A DNA stretch of 59,827 nt. Origin: CAWDPQ01 sp049642465 (lineage in GTDB: Bacteria; Acidobacteriota; Vicinamibacteria; Vicinamibacterales; 2-12-FULL-66-21). The notes beneath the pieces were generated by a model. It made no database searches. It was not told the DNA's origin and was given only the letters and a program-made list of their open reading frames with translations. Location of the stretch: positions 1-59,827 of the forward strand of contig JBAROV010000101.1 in NCBI GenBank assembly GCA_049642465.1, read 5' to 3'. The first letter of the stretch is position 1, and every line of letters begins with the position of its first letter. Of the stretch, positions 1 through 7,998 are shown piece after piece. The position numbers and the translations under genes were made by a program.

Positions 1-15
1 TTTTTCAAGATTCGT

Positions 16-38
16 AAAAAGGGGACAGTCCCCCTTTT
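16..38. terminator. A/T-flanked GGGGACAGTCCCC hairpin
   Basis: A short inverted repeat, A-run plus GGGG facing CCCC plus TTTT with a six-base loop, lies about 20 bases before the rhaB start. It could end transcription from a gene left of the window on either strand, because both sides carry an A/T tract. The core resembles a palindrome I have seen dispersed in other bacterial genomes, so it may instead be a repeat. Function is inferred from shape only. Confidence 0.5.
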
Positions 39-56
39 GTATAGAATCGGAGGGCC

Positions 57-1526
57 GTGAGTGTCCATTTCCTAGCCTTCGATCTCGGTGCGGAAAGCGG
101 CCGCGCGATCGCTGCCCGATTCGACGCCGGTCTGCTCGATATTCAGGAAGTCCATCGGTTTCCCAACGAGCCGGTGCGGCAGAACGGCGCGCTCCAATGG
201 GACATTCTCCGCCTCTGGCTCGAGATGCGCCGGGCGCTCGAGCGCCTGCCGGCCACCAGCCTTGCCAGCATCGGCGTCGACACCTGGGGTTGCGACTACG
301 CCCTCCTCGGCGAGCACGGCACCCTCCTTCAGAACCCGTACCATTATCGCGACAGTCGCACCGACGGTGTCATGGACCGCGTGTTCGAACGCGTGCCGGC
401 GGAGGAAATCTACGCGACAACCGGCATTCAGTTTCTGCCCTTCAACACGCTGTTCCAGCTCTATGCCGCCGCTCAAGCCACTCCCAAGCTCCTCGACGCG
501 GCAACGACGCTGGTCACGATTCCCGATCTGCTCAATTACTGGCTAACCGGCCAGATCAGCGCCGAGTTCACCAACGCGACCACCACGCAATTCGTGGAGG
601 CCACATCCAGATCCTGGGCAACCGGCCTCTTCGCCGCCCTCGGGCTCCCAACGCGGCTGCTGCCGCGCCTGGTTGAGCCGGGCACGGAGCTGGGCCACGT
701 GACTGGAGACGTGTCGGCGCAGTTTGCCGGAACCCGCGTGGTTGCGCCAGCGTGTCACGATACAGGTTCGGCCGTGGCATCCGTCAATGTTGGAGGCCAA
801 CGCGCATTCGTGAGTTCCGGCACCTGGTCGCTGCTCGGCACCGAAGTGCCAGCGCCCATCATCACGCCGAAATCGCGTGAACTGAATTTTACGAACGAGG
901 GCGGTGTCTCAGGGACGACGAGGTTGTTGAAGAACATCGGAGGGATGTGGCTGCTGCAATCCTGCCTCCGAAGCTGGGCAGCGTCAGGCGCCCGCTACGA
1001 GTACGGTGAACTGCTGACGGCCGCGGACGACGCGCGCCACGCGTTCAAGGTGTTGTTCGATCCGGATCATGGATCCTTTCTGCACCCTCCCGACATGGTG
1101 GCCGCGATCTCGCGGTATTGCCGCGACACCGGGCAACCGGCGCCCGACAGTCCGCCTGGGTTTACGCGAGCGATTCTCGAGAGCCTGGCGTTCAAGTATC
1201 GCTTCGTGCTCGACTCGCTCGAAACCCTCACCGGCGTTCCGCTCACGGAAGTTCAGATCGTCGGCGGAGGGTCCCGTAATCGTTTGCTCAACCAGTTCAC
1301 CGCGGATGCAACCGGGCGCACCGTGTACGCAGGGCCCGTCGAGGCGACAGCGCTCGGCAACATCGCGATGCAGATGGTGGCGACCAAGACCGTCCCCTCG
1401 CTCAAAGAGGCCCGCAGCGTCATCGAACGCTCGTTTCCCGTCGAGCGGTTCGAACCCAGGGAAACCGACCGCTGGAATAATCATTACCGACGTTTTCAAC
1501 AGTATCTGGAGCTGACCTGTGTCTAA
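57..1526 (+). CDS. rhaB: Rhamnulokinase (FGGY family)
   Basis: Cytoplasmic FGGY sugar kinase that phosphorylates L-rhamnulose to rhamnulose-1-phosphate with ATP. The 489-residue product has the N-terminal ATPase-fold phosphate loop DLGAESGR (residues 9-16), the conserved SSGTWSLLG segment near 257-265, and GGGSRN near 402-407 in the C-terminal domain; the length equals that of the E. coli enzyme. The start is GTG with GGAGG three bases upstream. The stop overlaps the next start by eight bases, so it is translated with the aldolase/dehydrogenase gene. Rhamnose isomerase and mutarotase are not in the window and may lie to the left. Family assignment is firm. Confidence 0.95.
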   Translation: MSVHFLAFDLGAESGRAIAARFDAGLLDIQEVHRFPNEPVRQNGALQWDILRLWLEMRRALERLPATSLASIGVDTWGCDYALLGEHGTLLQNPYHYRDSRTDGVMDRVFERVPAEEIYATTGIQFLPFNTLFQLYAAAQATPKLLDAATTLVTIPDLLNYWLTGQISAEFTNATTTQFVEATSRSWATGLFAALGLPTRLLPRLVEPGTELGHVTGDVSAQFAGTRVVAPACHDTGSAVASVNVGGQRAFVSSGTWSLLGTEVPAPIITPKSRELNFTNEGGVSGTTRLLKNIGGMWLLQSCLRSWAASGARYEYGELLTAADDARHAFKVLFDPDHGSFLHPPDMVAAISRYCRDTGQPAPDSPPGFTRAILESLAFKYRFVLDSLETLTGVPLTEVQIVGGGSRNRLLNQFTADATGRTVYAGPVEATALGNIAMQMVATKTVPSLKEARSVIERSFPVERFEPRETDRWNNHYRRFQQYLELTCV

Positions 1527-3744
1527 CGCGACGACGGTCGAAACCGTTTTTTTGAAGAATCTCTGGGACGATCGTGAGGCTGCACGGCTGGAGTCGCAGC
1601 CGCTCGAACTGCTGCGTTATCGATCGAACCTGCTGGGTGCGGATCTTCGCATCACCAATTTTGGCGGCGGCAACACCAGCTCGAAGTTCGATCTTGCCGA
1701 TCCGCTGACCGGTGCGCCGCAGCGCGTGATGGCGGTGAAGGGCAGCGGCGGCGATCTGCGATCGATCGGGACGGCAGGATTTGCGGTGCTCTACCTGGAC
1801 AAACTCGAGAGCCTGATCGCCAGATACCGAGGCGAAGCGTTCGAAGACGAGATGGTGAGCTTCTATGCCTTGTGTGCGTTCGGGGAGAACCGTGTGGCCG
1901 CGTCAATCGACACGCCGCTGCACGCCTTTCTGCCATTCCCGCACGTCGATCACCTGCATCCTGACTGGGCCATTGCGCTCGCCGCCAGCGCAAACGGAAA
2001 GAAGAAGCTGGATGAGTTCAATCAAAAGTACGGCCGGCGCATAGTCTGGGTCCCCTGGCAGCGGCCAGGATTCGAGCTGGCGCTGATGCTGAGAAAGGCA
2101 GTCGAAGCGCAGGAGGGATGCGACGGCATCATCCTCGGCGGCCACGGCCTGTTTACCTGGGGCGTCACGCAGCGAGAATGCTATTTCAACAGTATCAAGA
2201 CGATCGATCAGATGGGGGAGTTCGTCCAGGATCACCAGAAGCGGTCCGGTCATGAACTGTTCGGCGGCGCCGCTGCGGCGGAGTCGCGCGATCGAGAACC
2301 GATCCTCTCGGGTATTCTGCCGTTCCTTCGTGGCGCCGTGTCGTCGAACCGCAGGGTCATTGCCCACTACGACAACAGTGCGGATGCGATGACCTTCGTG
2401 AACTCGAAGTGGGCGGAGAATCTGTGCGATCTGGGCACAAGCTGTCCGGATCACTTCCTGCGAACACGGATTTCGCCGCTGTTCGTCGCGTGGAAGCCGG
2501 CCAGCGAAGGACTCGCCGAGCTGAAGCAACGTATTGCGGATGCCCTCGTGACCTATCGCGAGAAGTACGTCACCTACTACAAAACCCACGCGGACGCCGC
2601 GTCTCCCGCACTTCGCGATTCGAACCCTTCCGTTGTGATCGTTCCGGGGCTTGGCCTGTTTGGATTTGGCAAGGACAAGCGAGAAGCGCGCATCACGTCC
2701 GAATTCTTCATCAATGCCATTCACGTGATGGCCGGCGCCAATGCCTTCGAGGAAGCGAACGCGGCAGGCGGCGTCCCGCCGCAGGCGCGTACGAGCGAGC
2801 AGTCGAAGGACTTCAAGAGCTTCCACAACTACGTGTCGCTGCCGCGATCCGAAGCGTTTCGAATCGAGTACTGGGCGCTCGAAGAAGCGAAACTGCAGCG
2901 GATGCCGCCGGAGCGTGAGTTCAGCCGGAAGATCGTCGTCGTTGTCGGCGGCGCGAGCGGAATCGGGCGGGAAGTGGCGCTTCAGATTGCCAAACGCGGA
3001 GGGCACGTCGTCATCGCAGACGTGAACGCCGCGAGCGTCGAGGCTGCGGCAAAAGAAGCCGCCGCGGCGTCATCGGCTGAAATGGTCATGGGCATCGCCA
3101 TGGATCTCACAGCACACGAGAGCATTGCCGAAGGGCTGCGCGCGACGGTTCTGCGATTTGGCGGCGTTGACGCCATCGTCAATACCGCGGCCATCTATCC
3201 GACGCCGCCGGCCGGCCCGCTTGCGGAAGACGTCTGGCACAAAACACTGCACATCAACGTCACGAGCAACTACGTCCTCGCGCAGGAAGCGGCGCGCATC
3301 CTCCAGGAGCAGGGTCTCGCCGCGTCGATCGTCTTGACGAGCTCAGCGAATGCGATCGTGCCGAAGGCCGGCAGCGAGGCGTACGACGTCAGCAAGGCCG
3401 CGATCAATCACCTGATTCGTGAACTGGCGCTGGGGCTTGGGCCCCTGGTCCGGGTAAACGGGATTGCGCCGGCCACGGTGATCGAGGGATCGGCGATGTT
3501 CCCCAAGGACCGGGTGATCGTGGCGCTGAAGAAGTACGGCATTGCGCACGACGAATCGGAACCGGTCGAGAGCCTCCGCTCGAAACTCGCCGAGTTCTAC
3601 GCGCGCAGGACCATCACGCGGCGGCCGATTCTGCCAGTGGATTGCGCCAACGCAATCTGCTGGCTCGCCGGCGACCAGAGCGCCAAAACGACGGGACACG
3701 TGATTCCCGTCGATGGCGGTCTGGCCGAGGCGTTCTTGCGTTAG
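1519..3744 (+). CDS. rhaD: Bifunctional rhamnulose-1-phosphate aldolase / short-chain (lactaldehyde) dehydrogenase
   Basis: Cleaves rhamnulose-1-phosphate to dihydroxyacetone phosphate and L-lactaldehyde and probably oxidises the lactaldehyde to lactate. Residues about 20-400 form a class II aldolase domain: NFGGGNTS (47-54), candidate zinc histidines in PHVDHLH (141-147), and GGHGLFTWG (207-215). Residues about 468-741 form an SDR domain: Rossmann loop GGASGIG (477-483), catalytic Ser about 608 and YDVSK (Tyr622, Lys626). The 741 residues match the known fused RhaD family of Bacilli, rhizobia and acidobacteria, unlike the separate E. coli aldolase. GTG start inside the rhaB stop implies coupling. 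The dehydrogenase substrate is inferred from family and fusion. Confidence 0.93.
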   Translation: MSNATTVETVFLKNLWDDREAARLESQPLELLRYRSNLLGADLRITNFGGGNTSSKFDLADPLTGAPQRVMAVKGSGGDLRSIGTAGFAVLYLDKLESLIARYRGEAFEDEMVSFYALCAFGENRVAASIDTPLHAFLPFPHVDHLHPDWAIALAASANGKKKLDEFNQKYGRRIVWVPWQRPGFELALMLRKAVEAQEGCDGIILGGHGLFTWGVTQRECYFNSIKTIDQMGEFVQDHQKRSGHELFGGAAAAESRDREPILSGILPFLRGAVSSNRRVIAHYDNSADAMTFVNSKWAENLCDLGTSCPDHFLRTRISPLFVAWKPASEGLAELKQRIADALVTYREKYVTYYKTHADAASPALRDSNPSVVIVPGLGLFGFGKDKREARITSEFFINAIHVMAGANAFEEANAAGGVPPQARTSEQSKDFKSFHNYVSLPRSEAFRIEYWALEEAKLQRMPPEREFSRKIVVVVGGASGIGREVALQIAKRGGHVVIADVNAASVEAAAKEAAAASSAEMVMGIAMDLTAHESIAEGLRATVLRFGGVDAIVNTAAIYPTPPAGPLAEDVWHKTLHINVTSNYVLAQEAARILQEQGLAASIVLTSSANAIVPKAGSEAYDVSKAAINHLIRELALGLGPLVRVNGIAPATVIEGSAMFPKDRVIVALKKYGIAHDESEPVESLRSKLAEFYARRTITRRPILPVDCANAICWLAGDQSAKTTGHVIPVDGGLAEAFLR

Positions 3745-3754
3745 GCGGCAGAGG

Positions 3755-4924
3755 CTACGGTGTCAGCACCACCTTCATGCATTCATCCTCTTTGTTGAGG
3801 AACATATCGTAGCCGTCTGGCGCTTCGTCCAACTTCAGGCGATGGGTGATGACGAACGAGGGATCGATCTCACCACGCTCGATCCGCTGGAGCAGCGGAC
3901 GCATGTAACGATGGACGTGGGTCTGGCCCGACTTCAACGCCAATGAGCGATTCACGATCGCGCCCATCGGGAATTTGTCGATGAACCCGCCGTAGACGCC
4001 AGCGACCGAAATCGTGCCGCCGCTGCGGCACGCGAGGATGGCCTGACGCAGTGCAACCGGCCGATCGGTTTCGAGCATCATGGCCTGCTTTGCACGGTCG
4101 TACGCTCCGGCGATTCCCGGCGCATGCCCTTCCATGCCGACGGCATCGATGCAGGCGTCAGGACCGCGTCCGCCGGTCATGTCCTTGAGCGCCTCGCGGA
4201 CGTCGACGTCTTCGTAGTTCAGCGTGTCCGCGCCTCCCTTGTCGCGCGCCATCCGCAGCCGGTAGGGGAAGCGATCGATCGCGATGACGCGCTCCGCCCC
4301 AAGCAGGTAGGCGCTCTTGATGGCGAATTGACCGACCGGTCCGCATCCCCAGACCGCCACGATGTCGCCCGGCTGGATGTTGCACGCTTCGGCCGCCATG
4401 TAGCCGGTCGGAAAGATGTCGGAGAGAAAGAGGACCTGTTCGTCGGAGACGGATTCGGGAACCTTCAACGGACCGATATCGGCAAACGGCACTCGCGCGT
4501 ACTCCGCCTGGCCGCCCGCATACCCGCCCAGCATGTGCGAGTATCCGAAAATTCCGCAGGGCGAGTAGCCGTACAGCTTCTCTGCCATCCATCCGTTCGG
4601 GTTCGAATTCTCGCAGAGCGAATACATCTCTCGCTCGCACTGCAGACAATGGCCGCACGCAATCGGGAATGGGACCACGACCCGGTCGCCGATCGAGAGG
4701 TTTCTCACGTCCGCACCGACTTCGACGACCTCGCCCATGAATTCATGGCCCAGTACGTCGCCCCGCTTCATGGTCGGGATCATGCCGTTGTAGATGTGCA
4801 GGTCTGACCCGCAGATCGCCGTCTTCGTGATCCGGACGATGGCGTCGCGATTGTTGAGAATCTTCGGATCGGGAACGTCTTCAACCTGGACGTTCTTCGT
4901 GCCGTGCCAGCAAGTGGCCTTCAT
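3755..4924 (-). CDS. Zinc-dependent alcohol dehydrogenase (glutathione-independent FDH-like)
   Basis: Medium-chain zinc dehydrogenase, 389 residues. Catalytic zinc ligands are Cys38 and the His60-Glu61 pair in GHEFMGEVVEVG; the structural zinc is held by Cys90, Cys93, Cys96 and Cys104. The NAD(P)-binding loop GCGPVG is at 193-198. The family includes glutathione-independent formaldehyde dehydrogenases, but many members are unassigned, so the substrate is unknown. The start was set at the ATG reading MKATCW because a longer open frame continues upstream without homology. That ATG overlaps the stop of the SRPBCC gene as ATGA, so the two are translationally coupled. Its 3' end faces the rhaD stop 10 bases away. 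Confidence 0.9.
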   Translation of the reverse strand: MKATCWHGTKNVQVEDVPDPKILNNRDAIVRITKTAICGSDLHIYNGMIPTMKRGDVLGHEFMGEVVEVGADVRNLSIGDRVVVPFPIACGHCLQCEREMYSLCENSNPNGWMAEKLYGYSPCGIFGYSHMLGGYAGGQAEYARVPFADIGPLKVPESVSDEQVLFLSDIFPTGYMAAEACNIQPGDIVAVWGCGPVGQFAIKSAYLLGAERVIAIDRFPYRLRMARDKGGADTLNYEDVDVREALKDMTGGRGPDACIDAVGMEGHAPGIAGAYDRAKQAMMLETDRPVALRQAILACRSGGTISVAGVYGGFIDKFPMGAIVNRSLALKSGQTHVHRYMRPLLQRIERGEIDPSFVITHRLKLDEAPDGYDMFLNKEDECMKVVLTP

Positions 4925-5847
4925 GAGTGCACCCCCGCGAGTGTCTTGAGCCGTTCGGGTTCGGCAGGCGGCTGTGCCGGGCGCGAGAGCGCCGGGCCGT
5001 CCGACAGCACCACTTCGCCGGTCTCGAGGAGCTGCTTGAAGCGTCGCAGGTCTTCGCGTATCTGCGATTCGGGATCGCTTCCGAGGAGCCACGCGATGCC
5101 GCGGCCCAGTCGACCGGCCGGCGGACTGTAATGCAGGTGCACGCGAATCTCCGTTCCTCTCGATCCAGGGGCATGCGCAAAGTGAACCGAGCCGTGATGC
5201 TCCACGTCCGAGTGCTCGAGGGAACGCCAGGAGATCCGTTCGTTCTCGACATCTTCGAGAAGATCCGCGTCCCACTCGACCTTCACGCCTGCAGGTCCTT
5301 TTGCGCGCCAGTGCGAGCGACGCCCGGTCACCTCGATGGACTCGATGTGCCGCATGAAGCGGGGGAAGTTGCCGAAGTCGCGCCAGAAGGCGTACACCTC
5401 CTCGACGGGACGATTGATTGTGACCGCTTCGGTGACCTGAACTTCACCGAGCGATCCGTATGGCCGAGCATCGCCGCCCGTCAATTGCCGCGCACAGAGA
5501 ATGTCGACGGCGGTCACGCCGAGCACGGCGAGGCTGGCGGCCAGCGTCCGGCCGGGGTTCGTCTTCTCAGCCTGCGCCAGCGTCAGCAGGTCGACGGCAT
5601 CGCCGCCGACGCGACCCCACATCCAGCTGGCACGGTCGGGTTCGGACAGAATGGCGACGCCGTTGGCGATCTCGCGCGCGCCGTACGCGCGAAGGACGGC
5701 AAGGGCTTGAGCGTCCGGCCGCACGCCGATCAGGCGCGCGACGGCTGCGGGCGCCATGAGCTCGGCAACGCCAAGGCCGACGCTGAACCAGCCCAGACCG
5801 TTGGCGAGGGTCTGCGACTGCTCTCTTCGATCGATGTCATGTCTCAT
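4921..5847 (-). CDS. SRPBCC-fold protein with N-terminal membrane segments
   Basis: The 308-residue product has two parts. Residues about 10-130 hold hydrophobic helices (one near 15-40, one near 105-130), resembling small DUF4267-type membrane domains. Residues about 145-280 form an SRPBCC/polyketide cyclase-like domain with INRPVEEVYAFWRDF and FPRFMRHIESI, as in COQ10/START-like ligand-binding proteins. The start at MRHDID is supported by GGAG about nine bases upstream. The stop overlaps the dehydrogenase start by four bases. This pairing suggests a hydrophobic ligand or membrane-linked role for the dehydrogenase. The ligand is unknown. Confidence 0.82.
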   Translation of the reverse strand: MRHDIDRREQSQTLANGLGWFSVGLGVAELMAPAAVARLIGVRPDAQALAVLRAYGAREIANGVAILSEPDRASWMWGRVGGDAVDLLTLAQAEKTNPGRTLAASLAVLGVTAVDILCARQLTGGDARPYGSLGEVQVTEAVTINRPVEEVYAFWRDFGNFPRFMRHIESIEVTGRRSHWRAKGPAGVKVEWDADLLEDVENERISWRSLEHSDVEHHGSVHFAHAPGSRGTEIRVHLHYSPPAGRLGRGIAWLLGSDPESQIREDLRRFKQLLETGEVVLSDGPALSRPAQPPAEPERLKTLAGVHS

Positions 5848-5860
5848 GCGTGGGATCTCC

Positions 5861-5972
5861 AGTCTCTGGTCTTTGGTCTTTTGGTCGTGCAATGTGTGAG
5901 CCGGAGTTCATGTTGTTCGGCACATCGACAGAGCGTGCAGAACCGGAGGGAGAGACGAGAGACCAAAGACCG
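5861..5972. repeat. Concentric inverted word repeat, AAAGACC type
   Basis: Two low-complexity arms face each other in the leader of the SRPBCC gene. The left arm reads GGTCTTTGGTC (5868-5878) and the right arm GACCAAAGACC (5961-5971), an exact 11-base inverted match that extends to 13 of 14. Each arm is itself made of GGTCTTT or AAAGACC words. The same word recurs at 40671-40708. No protein-coding signal was found. The transcript could fold into a long hairpin. Confidence 0.75.
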
Positions 5973-6029
5973 ACGTCGACGCTGAGTACGACTTCGGTAC
6001 GGCAGCCGTCGAGATCACTCCAGCTGGAA

Positions 6030-6075
6030 GAGCCGCCTGCGGCCTCAGCTCGCGGGGGTGGGGCTCGGCGAGCAC
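6030..6075 (+). repeat. Dispersed GC-rich repeat, family 1, copy 1
   Basis: Contains GCCTGCGGCC followed by GCGGGGGTGGGGC and GCGAGCAC. The same three blocks occur in the same order at 15129-15219. The 3' block is followed by CAAGTGA here and TAATTGA there, so both copies supply a stop codon in one frame. Confidence 0.65.
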
Positions 6076-6270
6076 CAAGTGATACGGACAGCCTCGTTTG
6101 ACAACGTGCCGGCGACGGCGTATTTTGTCCGCACTTCGGCCAAAACCGCCCAGTTGGTAGAAACCGGCCACGGGCGAGAGGCGAGCAAGCTCAACTTTTT
6201 GGGCTCGAATCGAGTCTTGGAATCGCTGATCCTGATGCGGCAACGATAATTAGTCTCAAGTTACGACGAA

Positions 6271-7482
6271 ATGCGTCGAATCGACCCCAGCCGATTCCGT
6301 ATTGCCACGCAAGGCACCTCACGCGACATCAACCGTCGCATAGCCTTGAACCTCGTGCGCGCGCACCAGCCGATCTCACGCGCCGATCTGGCGCGCTCGA
6401 TGGGCGTGCGTCGTGGCACGGTCAGCATCATTGTCAACGAGCTGCTCGAGCAAAAGCTCATCTTCGAGGGCGCTACCGGCGAAACGATCCGCGGCCGCAA
6501 ACCCACTTTTCTCTACGTCGAATCGCGACGCCGTGTCGTGGTGGCAGTGGACGTTCGCGCCAGCCAGACCTACCTCATGCTCGCGGATCTCCTCGGTAAA
6601 CCCATCGGCGGCGTCACCGGATTCTCGACTGTGGTCGATCCCAAGAATCTCATCAAGTTGCTCGCGAAAAAAATACGCGCCTTGCTTGCCGACCATTCCG
6701 ATGCGGGCGCCTGCGAGGGCATTGGCGTCGTCGTCCCGGGAATGGTCGAGCATTCCACGATGAAGGTGCTCCACGCGCCAACGCTTGGATGGCGGAATGT
6801 GGACCTGCGCGACGCGCTGGCCGCAGCGACAGGTCTGCCCGTCCAGATTGAGAACTCGGGGCGCGCCTGCGCCATCGCACAGCTCTGGAGTATGCAGGGC
6901 GAGGCGGAACCGACCGGCGATCTGGTGTTCGTCAGCGTCTCCGATGGTCTCGGACTCGGTGTGGTTGTCCACGGCGAGGTGCTGCGCGGCCGCAACAACA
7001 TCGCCGGCGAGTTCGGCCACGTCCCGATCGCTCTCGATGGGCCGCGCTGCTCGTGCGGTTCGACCGGCTGCTGGGAAGCCTTCGTCTCGAACCGCGCCAC
7101 ATTGGCCCGATATTTCGGCCGTCCAGCCGAGTCGCTGCCCTCCGAGCCCGGCGGTTTCACGATCGAAGATTTGATCGCGCGAGCAAAGGGAGGGGATGCC
7201 AAGGCGGCATCCGCGCTGCAGACGACGGCGCGGTATCTCGGGCTTGGCCTGGCGAGCGTGATCAACGTGCTCGATCCCGCGCGCGTGTACATCGGCGGCG
7301 AAATCACGTCGGCATGGGATCTGATCGAAAACACGATTCGCTCGGCGTTGGCGGAGCGCACGCTCACACCGGCGGCCGCATCGACGCCGATTCGTCCGGT
7401 GAGTAGCGCCGATTATCCGCGGCTTCGGGGAGCCGCGGCGCTCGTGACCGCGCCGGCGTTTGCGGCGCCTGTCGTGGCGTAG
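6271..7482 (+). CDS. ROK-family transcriptional regulator
   Basis: 403-residue protein with an N-terminal winged helix-turn-helix (about residues 20-75, including SRADLARSMGVRRGTVS) and a ROK sugar-binding domain. The ROK zinc site is visible as GEFGHVP (246-252) followed by CSCGSTGCW (260-268; Cys260, Cys262, Cys267). The kinase ATP loop normally read DxGxT is VDVRASQT here, as expected for a NagC/Mlc/XylR-like regulator rather than a sugar kinase. It probably represses a carbohydrate operon when inducer is absent. Candidate targets are the rhamnose genes or the receptor just downstream, but no operator was identified. The ATG start is unremarkable, with no clear ribosome site. Confidence 0.9.
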   Translation: MRRIDPSRFRIATQGTSRDINRRIALNLVRAHQPISRADLARSMGVRRGTVSIIVNELLEQKLIFEGATGETIRGRKPTFLYVESRRRVVVAVDVRASQTYLMLADLLGKPIGGVTGFSTVVDPKNLIKLLAKKIRALLADHSDAGACEGIGVVVPGMVEHSTMKVLHAPTLGWRNVDLRDALAAATGLPVQIENSGRACAIAQLWSMQGEAEPTGDLVFVSVSDGLGLGVVVHGEVLRGRNNIAGEFGHVPIALDGPRCSCGSTGCWEAFVSNRATLARYFGRPAESLPSEPGGFTIEDLIARAKGGDAKAASALQTTARYLGLGLASVINVLDPARVYIGGEITSAWDLIENTIRSALAERTLTPAAASTPIRPVSSADYPRLRGAAALVTAPAFAAPVVA

Positions 7483-7486
7483 GAAA

Positions 7487-7630
7487 GGTTCAGAACAGGT
7501 TCAGAGAGGGTTCAGAACAGGTTCAGAAAGGGTTCAAGGGTTCAGAAGGGGTTCAAGGGTTCAGAGAGGGTTCAAGGGTTCAGAAAGTGTTCAAGGTTCA
7601 GAAAGGGTTCAAGGTTCAGAAAGGGTTCAG
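7487..7630 (+). repeat. GTTCAGA direct-repeat array, about 15 units
   Basis: About 15 copies of GTTCA spaced 8-12 bases apart, most as GGTTCAGAAAG or GGTTCAAG. The array starts four bases after the ROK stop and ends four bases before the next ATG. The last unit supplies AAAGGG, a plausible ribosome site for the following gene. It is open in the reading frame of that gene, so a longer protein is formally possible, but the translated repeat has no protein character. There are no spacers, so it is not CRISPR. Confidence 0.85.
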
Positions 7631-7633
7631 CGT

Positions 7634-7981
7634 ATGGGTGCAGCAATAGAAGTCCGGGACATCGACAAGCGTGCAGCGCTCGAGGAGGTACTCCGGAGCG
7701 CCACTTTCGTCCGCGCCGGCCAGGTTCGGAACTTTCTCCGTTACATCTGCGAAATGGAGTTTGCCGGGCGCGCGGACGCCCTGCACGAGTACCTCATCGG
7801 TGTGGAAGCGCTCGGCCGTCCCACCGCCTACTCGACAGACGATGATTCGAGCGTGCGACGGCGGGCGTACGCGCTGCGGCAGAAGCTGAATGAGGTATAT
7901 GCCAAAGAGTTGACCGAGGCACGCATTCGGATTGACGTGCCCAAGGGCAGCTACGTACCACGGTTTACGCTGGTCGCGTAA
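7634..7981 (+). CDS. Small protein with PKGSYVPRF-type domain, putative regulator
   Basis: 115-residue protein consisting of one domain. It contains VRNFLRYICEMEFAGRA, EYLIGVEALGR and, at the C terminus, PKGSYVPRF. The same pattern is found at the N terminus of many acidobacterial and rhizobial regulators and cyclase- or TPR-fused proteins, where it looks like a winged-helix-type DNA-binding module. Here it stands alone, without an effector domain. The ATG was chosen because upstream sequence is the repeat array. The receptor gene starts 17 bases after its stop, so it is likely cotranscribed with it and may regulate it. Role is inferred. Confidence 0.75.
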   Translation: MGAAIEVRDIDKRAALEEVLRSATFVRAGQVRNFLRYICEMEFAGRADALHEYLIGVEALGRPTAYSTDDDSSVRRRAYALRQKLNEVYAKELTEARIRIDVPKGSYVPRFTLVA

Positions 7982-7998
7982 CAACAACGGAGTGTGTG

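Larger units (their letters stand above)
5848..6270. other. Divergent intergenic region between SRPBCC gene and ROK regulator
   Basis: About 420 bases hold the inverted word repeat, one dispersed GC-rich repeat (6030-6075) and the leader of the ROK gene. A short + frame (about 5972-6082) contains FGTAAVEITP, which resembles a fragment of a secreted enzyme but has no start codon; it is not called as a gene. An AT-rich stretch at 6235-6265 precedes the ROK start, but no convincing -35/-10 pair or Shine-Dalgarno was recognised. Confidence 0.5.

Noticed and set aside
1903..3006. Open - strand frame of 367 codons opposite rhaD
   Set aside because: rhaD has catalytic motifs of both domains; the opposite frame has none.
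5972..6082. Short frame containing FGTAAVEITP, resembling a secreted enzyme fragment
   Set aside because: No start codon, about 36 codons, and its end is made by the dispersed repeat; not enough to call a gene or pseudogene.
7487..7630. Possible CRISPR array
   Set aside because: Units are 8-12 bases with no unique spacers and no cas genes nearby.
7460..7633. N-terminal extension of the small regulator through the GTTCAGA array
   Set aside because: The translated repeat is an artefact-like Arg/Ser/Gly string, and a good ATG with AAAGGG follows the array.
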